Origin: Pseudomonas putida | Lineage (GTDB): Bacteria > Pseudomonadota > Gammaproteobacteria > Pseudomonadales > Pseudomonadaceae | Direction of reading: 5' to 3' | NCBI RefSeq assembly: GCF_028682395.1 | Contig: NZ_JANHLC010000004.1 | Span: 518,939-582,938 of the forward strand | Length of the DNA: 64,000 nt | Shown: positions 17,163 through 26,002 of the stretch, piece by piece | Numbering within the stretch: position 1 is the first letter of the stretch | How the letters are laid out: each line of letters begins with the position of its first letter | Notes under the pieces: model-generated | Databases searched by the model: none | The model's input: the letters and a program-made list of their open reading frames with translations, nothing else | What the model was told of the DNA's origin: nothing | Program-made: the position numbers and the translations under genes

Positions 17163-18218
17163 ATGAAACCCAAGATTACGAACCCGATCACCGGCGCACT
17201 CTTGCTGGCAGGATGCATCTCCACGCAGCCCGCTTGGGCGGCCCCGCAGGAAAAATTGACCGTTGCCCTTTACGGCGGCAACTGGGGCGAAGCATTCCTG
17301 GGTTGCGTCGCCGAACCGTTCACCAAGGCCACCGGCATTGCCGTCGCCGCCGAAGTCGGCACCTCGACGACCACCCTGGCCAAGCTGCAACAGCAAAAAG
17401 CCAAGCCGACCATCGATGTCGCCTGGATGGATGGCGGTATCAGCGAGCTGGCCTACGCCGCCGGCGTGCTAGACGACCTTGATCCGGCCAGCATCCCAAA
17501 CCTGGCCAACGTGCAGGACAAGGCCCTGTACCGCGACGCCGATCATCTGTTCGCTGTCGGCTCGGGTTACTACTCCCTGGGCCTGACCTACAACACCCAG
17601 GAGATCAAACAGGCGCCGACCAGTTGGAAAGACCTGTGGCGTCCCGAATATGCCGGCGCCATTACCATTCCCTCGCCGGCCAACTCCGCAGGCGTGCCTT
17701 TCGTGTTCTTCCTGGCCGATGTCTGGGGTGTCGACCCGGCCAACCTGGCGCCGCTCTACAGCAAGCTCGCCGCACTCGATACCGCGCTGTACTTCGACAG
17801 CTCGGGCGCGGCCTCCAATGCCTTCCAGAGTGGCGAAGCCATTATCGGCGCGCATTTCAGCGTCGGCGCCTGGGACCTGATCGACAAGGGCGCGCCCATT
17901 GCCTTCACCCTGCCCAGCGAAGGCGCCTGGGCCACCGATACGCGTCTGCACCTGATCAAAAATGGCCCCAACAACGCCGCCGCCCGTCGTTTTATCGACA
18001 CCGCGTTGACCAAGGAGGCTTCGGCCTGCCTGGCCAGCAAGCTCTACCTGGGCCCGGCGGTGAAGGATGTGACAGTGGCCGACGACGTGGCTCGCAAACT
18101 GCCCTGGGGCGTCGGCGGGTCCATCGACAGCCTCAAGCTGTTCGACTGGAGCCGCATCAATGCCCGCCGGGCGGACGTCACCAACGACTGGAACCGCCAG
18201 GTCACCGGCAAGCAATAA
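17163..18218 (+). CDS. Putrescine/spermidine-type ABC binding protein
   Basis: A 351-residue periplasmic receptor of the PotD/PotF-like (SBP_bac_8) family: LTVALYGGNWGEAFLGCVAEPFTKATGI, then IDVAWMDGGISELAYAAGVLD. The AGGAG before the ATG at 17163 fixes the start. The leader contains LLLAGC (Cys 18), which fits a lipobox, but also QPAWA for normal signal-peptidase cleavage, so whether it is a lipoprotein is open. It opens an operon with an ATPase and two permeases and is followed by a proline-racemase-family gene, so the ligand may be a hydroxyproline-like or betaine-like compound instead of a polyamine. Confidence 0.9.
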   Translation: MKPKITNPITGALLLAGCISTQPAWAAPQEKLTVALYGGNWGEAFLGCVAEPFTKATGIAVAAEVGTSTTTLAKLQQQKAKPTIDVAWMDGGISELAYAAGVLDDLDPASIPNLANVQDKALYRDADHLFAVGSGYYSLGLTYNTQEIKQAPTSWKDLWRPEYAGAITIPSPANSAGVPFVFFLADVWGVDPANLAPLYSKLAALDTALYFDSSGAASNAFQSGEAIIGAHFSVGAWDLIDKGAPIAFTLPSEGAWATDTRLHLIKNGPNNAAARRFIDTALTKEASACLASKLYLGPAVKDVTVADDVARKLPWGVGGSIDSLKLFDWSRINARRADVTNDWNRQVTGKQ

Positions 18219-18233
18219 GCCTAGAGGTGTGCG

Positions 18234-19307
18234 ATGTCCGTTCTACTCAGTATAAAAAACGTCAATAAACGCTTTGCCGCGTTTCAGGCGCTCAACGATG
18301 TCAGCCTGGATATCCAGCAAGGTGAGTTCATTGCCCTGCTGGGCCCCAGTGGCTGCGGCAAGACCACACTCCTGCGCTCGATCGCCGGCTTCCTGCAACC
18401 CGAATCCGGCGCCATCCTGATCGACGGTGTCGATGTCAGCGGCCAGCCCCCCTATCGTCGACCGTTGAATACGGTGTTCCAGAACTACGCCCTATTCCCG
18501 CACATGAGCGTGCTCGACAACGTCGCCTACGGCCCCCGCCGCCAGGGCATTGCCCGGGGCGAAGCTCGCGAGCGCTCGTTGCAAGCATTGGAGATGGTCG
18601 GGCTGGTGGATCTGGCCGAGCGCTTCCCCCGCGGGATGTCCGGCGGCCAGCAACAGCGGGTGGCGCTGGCCCGGGCCATCGTCAACCGGCCCAAGCTGCT
18701 GCTACTCGACGAACCGCTCTCGGCACTGGACATGAAGCTGCGCAAACGCATGCAGCTCGAACTCAAGCACCTGCAGGCCAAGCTGGGCATCGCCTTTATC
18801 TTTGTCACCCACGACCAGGAAGAGGCGATGACCATTGCCGACCGCATCGTAGTGATGAACGCCGGGCGCATCGAGCAGGTCGGTTCGGGCAGCGAGATCT
18901 ACGCCCGGCCGGTGTCGCGTTTTGTCGCAGACTTTATCGGCGAAGCCAACCTGATCAGCTACCAGACCGGCGGCCTGAATCAGGACGAAATCCGCCTGGC
19001 GCTGCGCGAGGCTCCCCTCGCCATCGGCCAACGGCCGCGACCCGCGCAGGGCATTGCCCTGTTGCGCCCCGAGCACCTGCAAGTGCTCGACGCCAGCCAG
19101 CCAGCGGCCGCGAGCTGCCAGCAGTTGACCGGCACGGTCAGCGAAGTGGTGACCGTGGGTAGCCATACGCTGATCCACACCCTGGTCGACGGCCAGTTGC
19201 TTGTGGCCCGGACCATGGGCTTTCCCGGCGCCGACCTGATCGCCGGCAGCGCCGTGCGCCTGGGCTTCGACCCGGCGCACCTGCACCTGATTGGAGAGTC
19301 GGCATGA
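18234..19307 (+). CDS. PotA-type ABC transporter ATP-binding protein
   Basis: A 357-residue ATPase with an N-terminal nucleotide-binding domain and a C-terminal TOBE domain (residues about 285-350). Walker A (GPSGCGKTT), Q-loop (TVFQNYALFPHMSV), signature (MSGGQQQRV), Walker B (LLLLDEPLSALD) and H-loop (FVTHDQEEAM) are intact. It begins 15 bases after the binding-protein gene and overlaps the first permease gene by four bases (ATGA). It energises uptake by the permease pair that follows. Confidence 0.95.
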   Translation: MSVLLSIKNVNKRFAAFQALNDVSLDIQQGEFIALLGPSGCGKTTLLRSIAGFLQPESGAILIDGVDVSGQPPYRRPLNTVFQNYALFPHMSVLDNVAYGPRRQGIARGEARERSLQALEMVGLVDLAERFPRGMSGGQQQRVALARAIVNRPKLLLLDEPLSALDMKLRKRMQLELKHLQAKLGIAFIFVTHDQEEAMTIADRIVVMNAGRIEQVGSGSEIYARPVSRFVADFIGEANLISYQTGGLNQDEIRLALREAPLAIGQRPRPAQGIALLRPEHLQVLDASQPAAASCQQLTGTVSEVVTVGSHTLIHTLVDGQLLVARTMGFPGADLIAGSAVRLGFDPAHLHLIGESA

Positions 19308-20146
19308 AACGCGCGACAGCGGCTCCGCTGCTGATGCTGGGCGCAGCGCTGGCGTTCTTCGCGGCGTTCTTTCTCGCCCCCTTCGCCGTGGTGATCTTCG
19401 CCAGCCTGACCAACAGTGCCGACCAGAGCTTTACCCTCGACCACTACATCAAGGTCCTTGCCGACCAGTACCACTGGGACGTGATCCTGGTGACGTTTCG
19501 CATCGCCGCACTGACCACCCTGGTCTCCCTGCTGCTGGGCTATCCACTGGCCTGGTACCTGGTGCGCGTGGTCAAGTGGCGGGCTTGGCGCCGCGCCTGC
19601 GTGATCCTGCTGGTAGTGCCGATGTTCACCAGCAATATCGTCCGCTCGTTTGGCTGGATGGTACTGCTGGGGCGCAACGGCCTGGTCAACCAGAGCCTGG
19701 TCGGCAGCGGCCTGGTGGACAGTCCGGTGCGCTTTCTGGGCACCGAGCTGGGCATCCTGATCGGCATGGTCTACATCCTGCTGCCGTTTATCGTGCTGGC
19801 CGCCGGCAACGCCCTGGCGCAGGTCGATCCAGCCTATGAGCAGGCCTCCAGCGACCTCGGGGCAAGCCCACGGGCGACGTTCTTCCATGTGCTGCTGCCC
19901 CTGACCCTGCCAGGCATCATTTCCGGCTCGATCATGGTCTTCACCCTCGCGGCCAGCGCCTATGTCACCCCGGCACTGCTATCGGGCGGACGGATCTCGG
20001 TGCTGTCGATGCTGATCTTCCAGCAGTACAGCTCGGTCTTCGACTTCAACTATGGCGGCGCACTGAGCGTGGTGCTGCTGATCTTCACGCTGATCATGGT
20101 CGGCCTGGCCGGACGTGTCGGCAACATTCGGGGAGACCGGCCATGA
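19304..20146 (+). CDS. PotB-type ABC transporter permease
   Basis: A 280-residue inner-membrane permease with six predicted helices, beginning with a long hydrophobic N-terminus (APLLMLGAALAFFAAFFLAP). The EAA loop is EQASSDLGASPRATFFHVLLP. The start overlaps the ATPase stop and its own stop overlaps the next permease start, both in the ATGA arrangement, so expression of the three subunits is coupled. Confidence 0.94.
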   Translation: MKRATAAPLLMLGAALAFFAAFFLAPFAVVIFASLTNSADQSFTLDHYIKVLADQYHWDVILVTFRIAALTTLVSLLLGYPLAWYLVRVVKWRAWRRACVILLVVPMFTSNIVRSFGWMVLLGRNGLVNQSLVGSGLVDSPVRFLGTELGILIGMVYILLPFIVLAAGNALAQVDPAYEQASSDLGASPRATFFHVLLPLTLPGIISGSIMVFTLAASAYVTPALLSGGRISVLSMLIFQQYSSVFDFNYGGALSVVLLIFTLIMVGLAGRVGNIRGDRP

Positions 20147-20931
20147 TCGCTCGTCTGTTGTTGCGCCTGGTGTCCTGGGCCGTGCTGGGCTACATGCTGC
20201 TGCCACTGGTGGTCATCCTCGGCGCCTCCCTGACCGCGTCCTCGTTCCTCGCCTTTCCACCCAAGGGCTGGACCCTGGGCTGGTACACCCAGATGCTGAG
20301 CGACCCCAGCTATGTCGCGTCCTTCGCCACCAGCACCGTGCTGGCGCTGGCCGCGACCCTGGTCGCCGTGCTGCTCAGCGTACCGGCGGCACTGGCCATG
20401 GCCCGCTACGACTTCGCCGGCAAAGGCGCGATCCTGGCGGCACTGACTTCGCCCCTGGTGTTTCCCCATATCGTCCTGGGGGCGGCACTCCTGCAGTTTG
20501 GCGGCTACTTCGGCCTGACCCGCAGCTTTCTCGCCCTGCTGATCGGCCACACCATCATCGTCTCGCCGTTCGTCCTGCGCTCGGTGCTGTCGATGCTGAC
20601 CCCCGAGCAACGGGCCCTGGAAGAGGCCTCCAGCGACCTGGGGGCCAACCCCTGGTCAACCTTCTGGTTCGTGGTCCTGCCGCTGATCCGGCCGGGCATC
20701 GTCACCGGATCGATCTTTGCCTTCATCTCGTCGTGGATCAACGTCGAGCTGTCGATCTTCAACACCACGCCGGCGCTCAACACCATCCCGGTCAAGTTGT
20801 TCAACTACGTGCAATACACCGTCGACCCGACGATTGCCGCCGCCTCCGGCGCCACCATTCTGGTCGTCGTGGTCGCCGTGATCGTGCTCGATCTGTGTAT
20901 CGGTCTCGACCTGCTGTCCGAACGCAAATAA
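20143..20931 (+). CDS. PotC-type ABC transporter permease
   Basis: A 262-residue inner-membrane permease with six hydrophobic helices and the EAA loop EEASSDLGANPWSTFWFVVLP, nearly the same as in the partner permease. It completes the importer whose other subunits start at 17163, 18234 and 19304. Only 47 bases separate it from the racemase-family enzyme gene, which is probably in the same transcript. Confidence 0.94.
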   Translation: MIARLLLRLVSWAVLGYMLLPLVVILGASLTASSFLAFPPKGWTLGWYTQMLSDPSYVASFATSTVLALAATLVAVLLSVPAALAMARYDFAGKGAILAALTSPLVFPHIVLGAALLQFGGYFGLTRSFLALLIGHTIIVSPFVLRSVLSMLTPEQRALEEASSDLGANPWSTFWFVVLPLIRPGIVTGSIFAFISSWINVELSIFNTTPALNTIPVKLFNYVQYTVDPTIAAASGATILVVVVAVIVLDLCIGLDLLSERK

Positions 20932-20978
20932 CCCCCTACTCGTCACCCCAACTGCCCTTGTAAGTCAGGAGTATCGCC

Positions 20979-21992
20979 ATGCGCATTCAAGACACATTCG
21001 ACGTTATCTACACCCACACCGAAGGCGAGCCATTGTGCATCGTACACAGCGGTATCCCGTACCCGGCCGGTTCCACCATCCTGGAAAAACGGGCCTTCCT
21101 GGAAACCCACTACGACTGGCTGCGCACCGCGCTGATGCAGGAACCACGCGGCCACAAGGATATGTTCGGGGTGTTCCTGACGCCGCCTTCGAGCAGCGAA
21201 TACGATGCTGGCCTGATCTACATGGACGGCAGCGTGTACTCCCATATGTGCGGTCACGGCACCATCGCGGTCAGCATGGCCATGGTCGCCCTGGGCCTGG
21301 TTCCACGCGGCGCCGACGGCATCACCAAGATCCGCTTTGAAACCACCGCCGGCCTGGTGGTTTCCGAAGTCGCCTCCGAAGGCGATACCGTGCTCTGGAC
21401 CCGCTTCGAAAACGTCCCAGCCTATGTAGCGGCGCAGGATATCCCGATCAACCTGCCTGGCTACGGCGACCTCAAGGCCGACCTGGTCTGGGGTGGCAAC
21501 TACTTCGGCATCGTCGACCTGACTGACTGCGCCCTGCGCATCAGCCCGGAAAACGGCAGCGAACTGTCACGCCTGGGCCTGCTGGCTCGCGAACAGATCC
21601 AGAAGCAACTGAAAATCCAGCACCCGACCGAGGCCCATATCAACGACCTCAACTTCATCACCTTCTGGCACCCGGCGACCATCGACGGCGCGTTCTACAA
21701 GAACGTCCACGTGTTCAGCGCCGGCCAACTCGACCGCTCCCCGGGCGGCACCGGCACCAGCGCGATGATGGCGATGTTCGAGGCCCGTGGAAAACTCGAT
21801 ATCAACCAACCGATCCGCTCCGAAGGGTTGCTCGGCAGTGGCACGTTCGAAGGCTGCCTGCTGGGCGAAGTCGACCTCAACGGCACTCGCGCCGTGCGCC
21901 CGACGGTCAAGGGCACCGCCGCCATCCTCGGCACCGCGCGCTGGGTGATCGATCGCAATGATCCAGTGGGGGCGGGGTTTGTTGTTAACTGA
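20979..21992 (+). CDS. Proline-racemase-family enzyme lacking the second catalytic Cys
   Basis: A 337-residue cytoplasmic protein of the proline racemase/4-hydroxyproline epimerase/trans-3-hydroxyproline dehydratase superfamily. The first catalytic motif is intact (MCGHGTI, Cys 91). In the second motif, where two-base racemases have DRSPCGTG, this protein has DRSPGGTG, so the second cysteine is Gly 256 (codon GGC at 21744). Known trans-3-hydroxy-L-proline dehydratases have Thr there, so a dehydratase or another one-base reaction is more likely than racemisation. An AGGAG ribosome-binding site precedes the ATG. The adjoining importer probably supplies the substrate. Confidence 0.9.
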   Translation: MRIQDTFDVIYTHTEGEPLCIVHSGIPYPAGSTILEKRAFLETHYDWLRTALMQEPRGHKDMFGVFLTPPSSSEYDAGLIYMDGSVYSHMCGHGTIAVSMAMVALGLVPRGADGITKIRFETTAGLVVSEVASEGDTVLWTRFENVPAYVAAQDIPINLPGYGDLKADLVWGGNYFGIVDLTDCALRISPENGSELSRLGLLAREQIQKQLKIQHPTEAHINDLNFITFWHPATIDGAFYKNVHVFSAGQLDRSPGGTGTSAMMAMFEARGKLDINQPIRSEGLLGSGTFEGCLLGEVDLNGTRAVRPTVKGTAAILGTARWVIDRNDPVGAGFVVN

Positions 21993-22055
21993 GTCATCCC
22001 GCAAAGTCCGGTAGCCGGATCCAACGGATCAGCACCGATTCCACTGGGGGGAAAG

Positions 22056-22090
22056 GGGGGGAGTGGGCTTGAAACCACGCCCCTTTTTCT
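22056..22090 (+). terminator. Rho-independent terminator of the importer/racemase operon
   Basis: GGGGAGTGG (22058-22066) pairs with CCACGCCCC (22075-22083) across an eight-base loop with one A-G mismatch, followed by TTTTT. It lies between the converging racemase-family and pgaD genes and is a good intrinsic terminator on the plus strand. Confidence 0.75.
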
Positions 22091-22107
22091 CTTTAGAGGC
22101 GGATGCT

Positions 22108-22632
22108 CTATGGCTCTTTGGACGAGGGAGGGTGCTCACCCAGCAAGGTCGCCTTCTGCTCTTCCAACGACGCCAACGCAATCACCTCACTCTGCTTGCT
22201 CGGATCGATACGAAAGAACCGGGTATCGACATCACTCACATCTCCCGCCTCGTCGTTATGAATCACCATGGTGCCCAGCTGGCGCATACGCTCCAGCCGA
22301 TCACCGGTGAGCTTGAAACTCTTGCTCAACTCCTCATCCCCCGCCACCGGCACCGAAGCGCGGCGCTGGGCGAAGCTTTTGCTCTTGCGCTTTTGCGCGC
22401 GCGCCCAGGAAATCAGCAATGCAGCGTTGAACAAGGCCACCCACAGGTAGATCTGCAAGGTGCCCAGCGCGTCCAGAAACGATGAGTCAACCAGTCGCGG
22501 CCCACCGTGGGTCATGACCAACGGCCAGAGGCCGCGAATCAACAGGTACAACAAGCCGATCCAGGCCAGCACGGTAAAGAAAATATCGACGATCACCAGG
22601 AATGGACGCTGGCGGGTACGGATAATTTTCAT
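22108..22632 (-). CDS. pgaD: PNAG biosynthesis protein PgaD
   Basis: A 174-residue inner-membrane protein with two N-terminal helices ([21 protein letters not shown] and [18 protein letters not shown]) and a charged cytoplasmic tail. In E. coli, PgaD is the small partner of the PgaC synthase and takes part in c-di-GMP control of PNAG polymerisation. It is the last gene of the pga operon and overlaps the pgaC stop by four bases. The C-terminal tail (about 60 residues after the HTH-like [19 protein letters not shown] stretch) is somewhat longer than in E. coli PgaD. Confidence 0.9.
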   Translation of the reverse strand: MKIIRTRQRPFLVIVDIFFTVLAWIGLLYLLIRGLWPLVMTHGGPRLVDSSFLDALGTLQIYLWVALFNAALLISWARAQKRKSKSFAQRRASVPVAGDEELSKSFKLTGDRLERMRQLGTMVIHNDEAGDVSDVDTRFFRIDPSKQSEVIALASLEEQKATLLGEHPPSSKEP

Positions 22633-23990
22633 AGCCTCGTTTCTCCTTCTTCCTCATCGTCTCCTGTCGGTTTGATACCCCGATCCGGGCTGACCCAGCG
22701 GGCCCGTTTCTGATGCTGGCGGAACAGAACCTTGGGAAAGCTGACAAGGGTGGTCAGCAGGCTGATAAACCAGAACACCAGGGGGTACCAGACCACCCAG
22801 AACATGGTTTTCCACAGCCCGGGCTCATAGCGCCGGTCGATCAGGATGCTGACTGCAAACTGCAGCAGGCAGACCATCGCCAGTACCAGTCCGGTAAACG
22901 CCGGCGGCACCAGGTGGTGGACAGCAATGGCCTCGGGCATGACCATGAACTTGCCCATGGCCCAGAACACCACCGACAGCAGGAACGTGAAGGCCCAGCC
23001 CGTCGACAGGCAGTACTCGAACAGCAGCGGCCACAGGTAGCGATGGCGCCATTGCCAGATCCCGCGAATATTCTTGAACAGCACTTCTGCACCGCCCTGG
23101 GCCCAGCGCAGCCGCTGTTTCCACAGGCCGTACAGCGTTTCCGGCATCAAGATCCAGCACAGCGCCCGCGGCTCGTAGAAGATGCTCCAGTGATCGAACT
23201 GCAGCTTCCAACTGATATCGATGTCTTCGGTGATCATGTCCGGGCTCCAGTAGCCCACCCGGTGCAAGGCCGTGCGGCGAAACGCGACGATCACCCCGGA
23301 GACCGTGAAGATCCGTCCGAACACCCGCTGGGTCCGCTTGATCAAGCCAATGATCGACGAGAACTCTCCCACCTGGACACGCCCGACCAGGGTCGAGCGC
23401 GTACGAATCCGTGGGTTACCGGTCACCGCCCCCAGGCGTGGGTTGTCCAGCAGCGGTGCCACCAGATAGGCCGCCGTGTTGGGCGCCAGCAAGGCATCGC
23501 CGTCGATGCACACCAGGTATTCGCTGCGCGCGGCAATCGCCCCCATGCGCAAGGCCACCGCCTTGCCCTGGTTTTCCGCTAGGTGCAGTACGCGCAGGCG
23601 CGCATCAGTCTGGGCCAGGGCATCGAGCACCTGGGCGGTGTTGTCGCTGGAACCATCGTTAATGGCAATGACTTCGATATTCGGGTAGTGCTGGCCCAGG
23701 GCAGCATGAATGGTGTCGGCAGCGTTATCACCTTCGTTGTAGCAAGGGATCAGGATCGAGATCAGCGGCTCGCCTTCCAACGGCGGCGGCAGCGTGTCCT
23801 TTTCCCACGGCCAGTGCCGCTCCCAGTGCAGCCAGAAGTACAACCCGCCGGCAATCCATAACCCGGACATAAACAGCGGATAGAAAAATACGAAATCCAT
23901 CAGGAATTCGCCCGTCACCAGAAAGATCAGCCCCAGCGGCACGCCGAGGACGATCGCCAGAACCAGTAACGCCAGAAGTCTATCGGCCAT
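22629..23990 (-). CDS. pgaC: PNAG synthase, glycosyltransferase family 2 (PgaC)
   Basis: A 453-residue processive N-acetylglucosaminyltransferase of the inner membrane that polymerises UDP-GlcNAc into poly-beta-1,6-GlcNAc. It shows [50 protein letters not shown] and the processivity motif QRLRW, plus two N-terminal and several C-terminal helices. The conserved ending [11 protein letters not shown] also matches E. coli PgaC. The ATG at 23990 aligns with the E. coli start ([20 protein letters not shown]); an upstream in-frame ATG at 24005 would overlap pgaB. The ATG lies two bases after the pgaB stop. Confidence 0.95.
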   Translation of the reverse strand: MADRLLALLVLAIVLGVPLGLIFLVTGEFLMDFVFFYPLFMSGLWIAGGLYFWLHWERHWPWEKDTLPPPLEGEPLISILIPCYNEGDNAADTIHAALGQHYPNIEVIAINDGSSDNTAQVLDALAQTDARLRVLHLAENQGKAVALRMGAIAARSEYLVCIDGDALLAPNTAAYLVAPLLDNPRLGAVTGNPRIRTRSTLVGRVQVGEFSSIIGLIKRTQRVFGRIFTVSGVIVAFRRTALHRVGYWSPDMITEDIDISWKLQFDHWSIFYEPRALCWILMPETLYGLWKQRLRWAQGGAEVLFKNIRGIWQWRHRYLWPLLFEYCLSTGWAFTFLLSVVFWAMGKFMVMPEAIAVHHLVPPAFTGLVLAMVCLLQFAVSILIDRRYEPGLWKTMFWVVWYPLVFWFISLLTTLVSFPKVLFRQHQKRARWVSPDRGIKPTGDDEEEGETRL

Positions 23991-23992
23991 GA

Positions 23993-25990
23993 TCAGGGAT
24001 TCCATTTATTGGAGAGCGCGGGCCGCACGGTTTTCAGGTCCGGACTGTTTTCCAGAAAGTTGTCCGGGTAATAACCGAAGCTGGTCGCACCCTGGCGTTT
24101 CAGGCGGCCCATCCAGTCCGCCAGCACGGCGGCGTCTAGGTCGGCTGGCGGTTTACTGGCCCAATCCCGGGCCTGCAGTTCGAAGACCGTACGTTTGAGC
24201 GAATCGGGTCGGCTCTTGAATGGCACCACCAGTTTTTCCAGCCAGGCACCGGACTGTTCAGGCGTGACTTTCTCCATCAATGGCATGGCCATCGGCGCGG
24301 TCCAGTCGTAGGCCAGCAGGAAGTCGTCGAGGTTCTGGGCGAACCAGGCTTCGCTGGCAGGATTGAGGATCGGCTCGGCAAAGATATTGCGCGCGGTCAT
24401 GACCTGCGGACCGCGAATGGCACGGACCTTGGCCGTCAGCTCCTGGGTGAAGTCGATCAGGTAGCGGCTCTTGAAGCGGGTCCAGCGCTGCATCACCGCC
24501 GGGTCGTCGCGCAACGCCGCCATGGAGCCAGGCAAGCCGTGGGCCGCATAGGCGCGCAGCGCGGACGGACTGGCGTCCTCGAAGTCGGACAGCAGGGCAT
24601 CGTCGTGGAACAGAATGCCGTCCACCGACGTCAGGCGGGCAACGTCCTCGTAGATCTCGCCGATGGTCTGCCGCACACGCGGATCGAACGGCGACAACCG
24701 CACGTACTGATCGGGATCGACCGAGGCCTGCCCGGTCTCGGGGTTCCAGCGCGTCACCCGCTCCAGCGTGGGATCGAGGGCAAAACTGAGCACCGGCATC
24801 CAGGCGAAGACCTTGACGTGGGAGCGGGTACGCAACTGCCAGGCCACGCGGTCGAAGATATCGGCGCGTACCGGCAGGTGACGGTTGGGGAAATACAGTG
24901 AATGCACCAGGCCATCGCCCTTGGGGTCGGCGAACGCCTGCAGGAACACGGTATTGGCCCCCATATCGGCCATGCGCTGAACCAGCTTGCCGAGGTTGAT
25001 ATCCTGCTGCGCCGGGTCGGGGTCGTAGACATTATCCAGGTCGACATGCACCACCCGCATCGGGGCATCGGCCTGCACCGCCACAACGCTATTGGCAAAA
25101 TGCTCGCCGTCCGGATCGGAGGCCACCAGAAAACGCGGACCGCTCATCAGGTTGTCCAGCGCATCGAGGCCATCATCCAGGGTCAGGGCCATGTCATAGC
25201 CCTGCTCGCTGACCACCTGCAACGCCGTGCCATCGGCCGTGCCATAAGGCCAGACCCAGACCCGCGGCCGATAACCGGCGACCTTGCGGATCTTCTCGGA
25301 AATGGTTTCCACGTCCGTGCGCAGGCGCGCCCTGAACGCCTCTTCGGACTCATAGCGACCGGTCGTGGCATCGTAGATCCGGGTGGCGGCCGCCGGCTGC
25401 AGATTGCCCTGAGGGTTGGCCAACACCCCCTTGTGGCTGGCATCGGTGTGGGCGGCGATTTCCACCAGGCCCGAGCGGGAGATTTCGCCCACCTGCTCCC
25501 AGGTCAGAAAGTCCGAACGCGCACGCGGGGTGCCGGCGAAGTCCACGGGCTGATTCGCCGGCGTGTCGATCCAGGTGCCGACCGGTGCCAACAGGGCATG
25601 CCATTGGTAGGCACGCAATACCGGCAGGACCCGGGTGTAGAAGCTCGAATAGCCATCGTCGAAGCTCAGCAAAATCGCCTTGGGCGGCAACTCAAGGCCG
25701 CCCTTGCGCGCCGCCAGTATCTGGTCGATGGTGACGGGTTTGTAGTTGTTCTCACGCAGCCAGGCCAACTGCTCCAGCAACCGTTCAGTGCGCACGGCCA
25801 CCACCGCCTGGTCGGGATCGCGGTCCTCGATATCGTGGTAGGCAATGCCCAGCACATGGTTTTTCGGCCAGGGTTGCTCGTTGGCCGGCATCGGCCGCTC
25901 CTGGGGCGGCACAAACGTCTGGGGCTGCTGGGCGCAGGCGCTAAGCGTCAAGGCGACGAGCAATAGGATGCAACGCATGATCAGAGGCAT
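23993..25990 (-). CDS. pgaB: PNAG N-deacetylase and hydrolase lipoprotein PgaB
   Basis: A 665-residue outer-membrane lipoprotein: signal peptide with lipobox LSAC (Cys 19). The N-terminal CE4 polysaccharide deacetylase domain has SFDDGY (Asp 111/Asp 112) and the metal histidines H181 and H186 in [10 protein letters not shown]. The C-terminal glycoside-hydrolase-like domain (about residue 310 onward) has [39 protein letters not shown] and [11 protein letters not shown]. It partly deacetylates PNAG in the periplasm, which is needed for export through PgaA. A second in-frame ATG at 25978 could also start the signal peptide. Similarity to E. coli PgaB is clear along the full length. Confidence 0.95.
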   Translation of the reverse strand: MPLIMRCILLLVALTLSACAQQPQTFVPPQERPMPANEQPWPKNHVLGIAYHDIEDRDPDQAVVAVRTERLLEQLAWLRENNYKPVTIDQILAARKGGLELPPKAILLSFDDGYSSFYTRVLPVLRAYQWHALLAPVGTWIDTPANQPVDFAGTPRARSDFLTWEQVGEISRSGLVEIAAHTDASHKGVLANPQGNLQPAAATRIYDATTGRYESEEAFRARLRTDVETISEKIRKVAGYRPRVWVWPYGTADGTALQVVSEQGYDMALTLDDGLDALDNLMSGPRFLVASDPDGEHFANSVVAVQADAPMRVVHVDLDNVYDPDPAQQDINLGKLVQRMADMGANTVFLQAFADPKGDGLVHSLYFPNRHLPVRADIFDRVAWQLRTRSHVKVFAWMPVLSFALDPTLERVTRWNPETGQASVDPDQYVRLSPFDPRVRQTIGEIYEDVARLTSVDGILFHDDALLSDFEDASPSALRAYAAHGLPGSMAALRDDPAVMQRWTRFKSRYLIDFTQELTAKVRAIRGPQVMTARNIFAEPILNPASEAWFAQNLDDFLLAYDWTAPMAMPLMEKVTPEQSGAWLEKLVVPFKSRPDSLKRTVFELQARDWASKPPADLDAAVLADWMGRLKRQGATSFGYYPDNFLENSPDLKTVRPALSNKWNP

Positions 25991-26002
25991 CTTCGTACTC
26001 TT

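Noticed and set aside
17058..17396. N-terminal extension of the GlxA-type regulator
   Set aside because: The extra 113 codons run through the divergent promoter and into the binding-protein gene on the other strand and have no DJ-1-like sequence.
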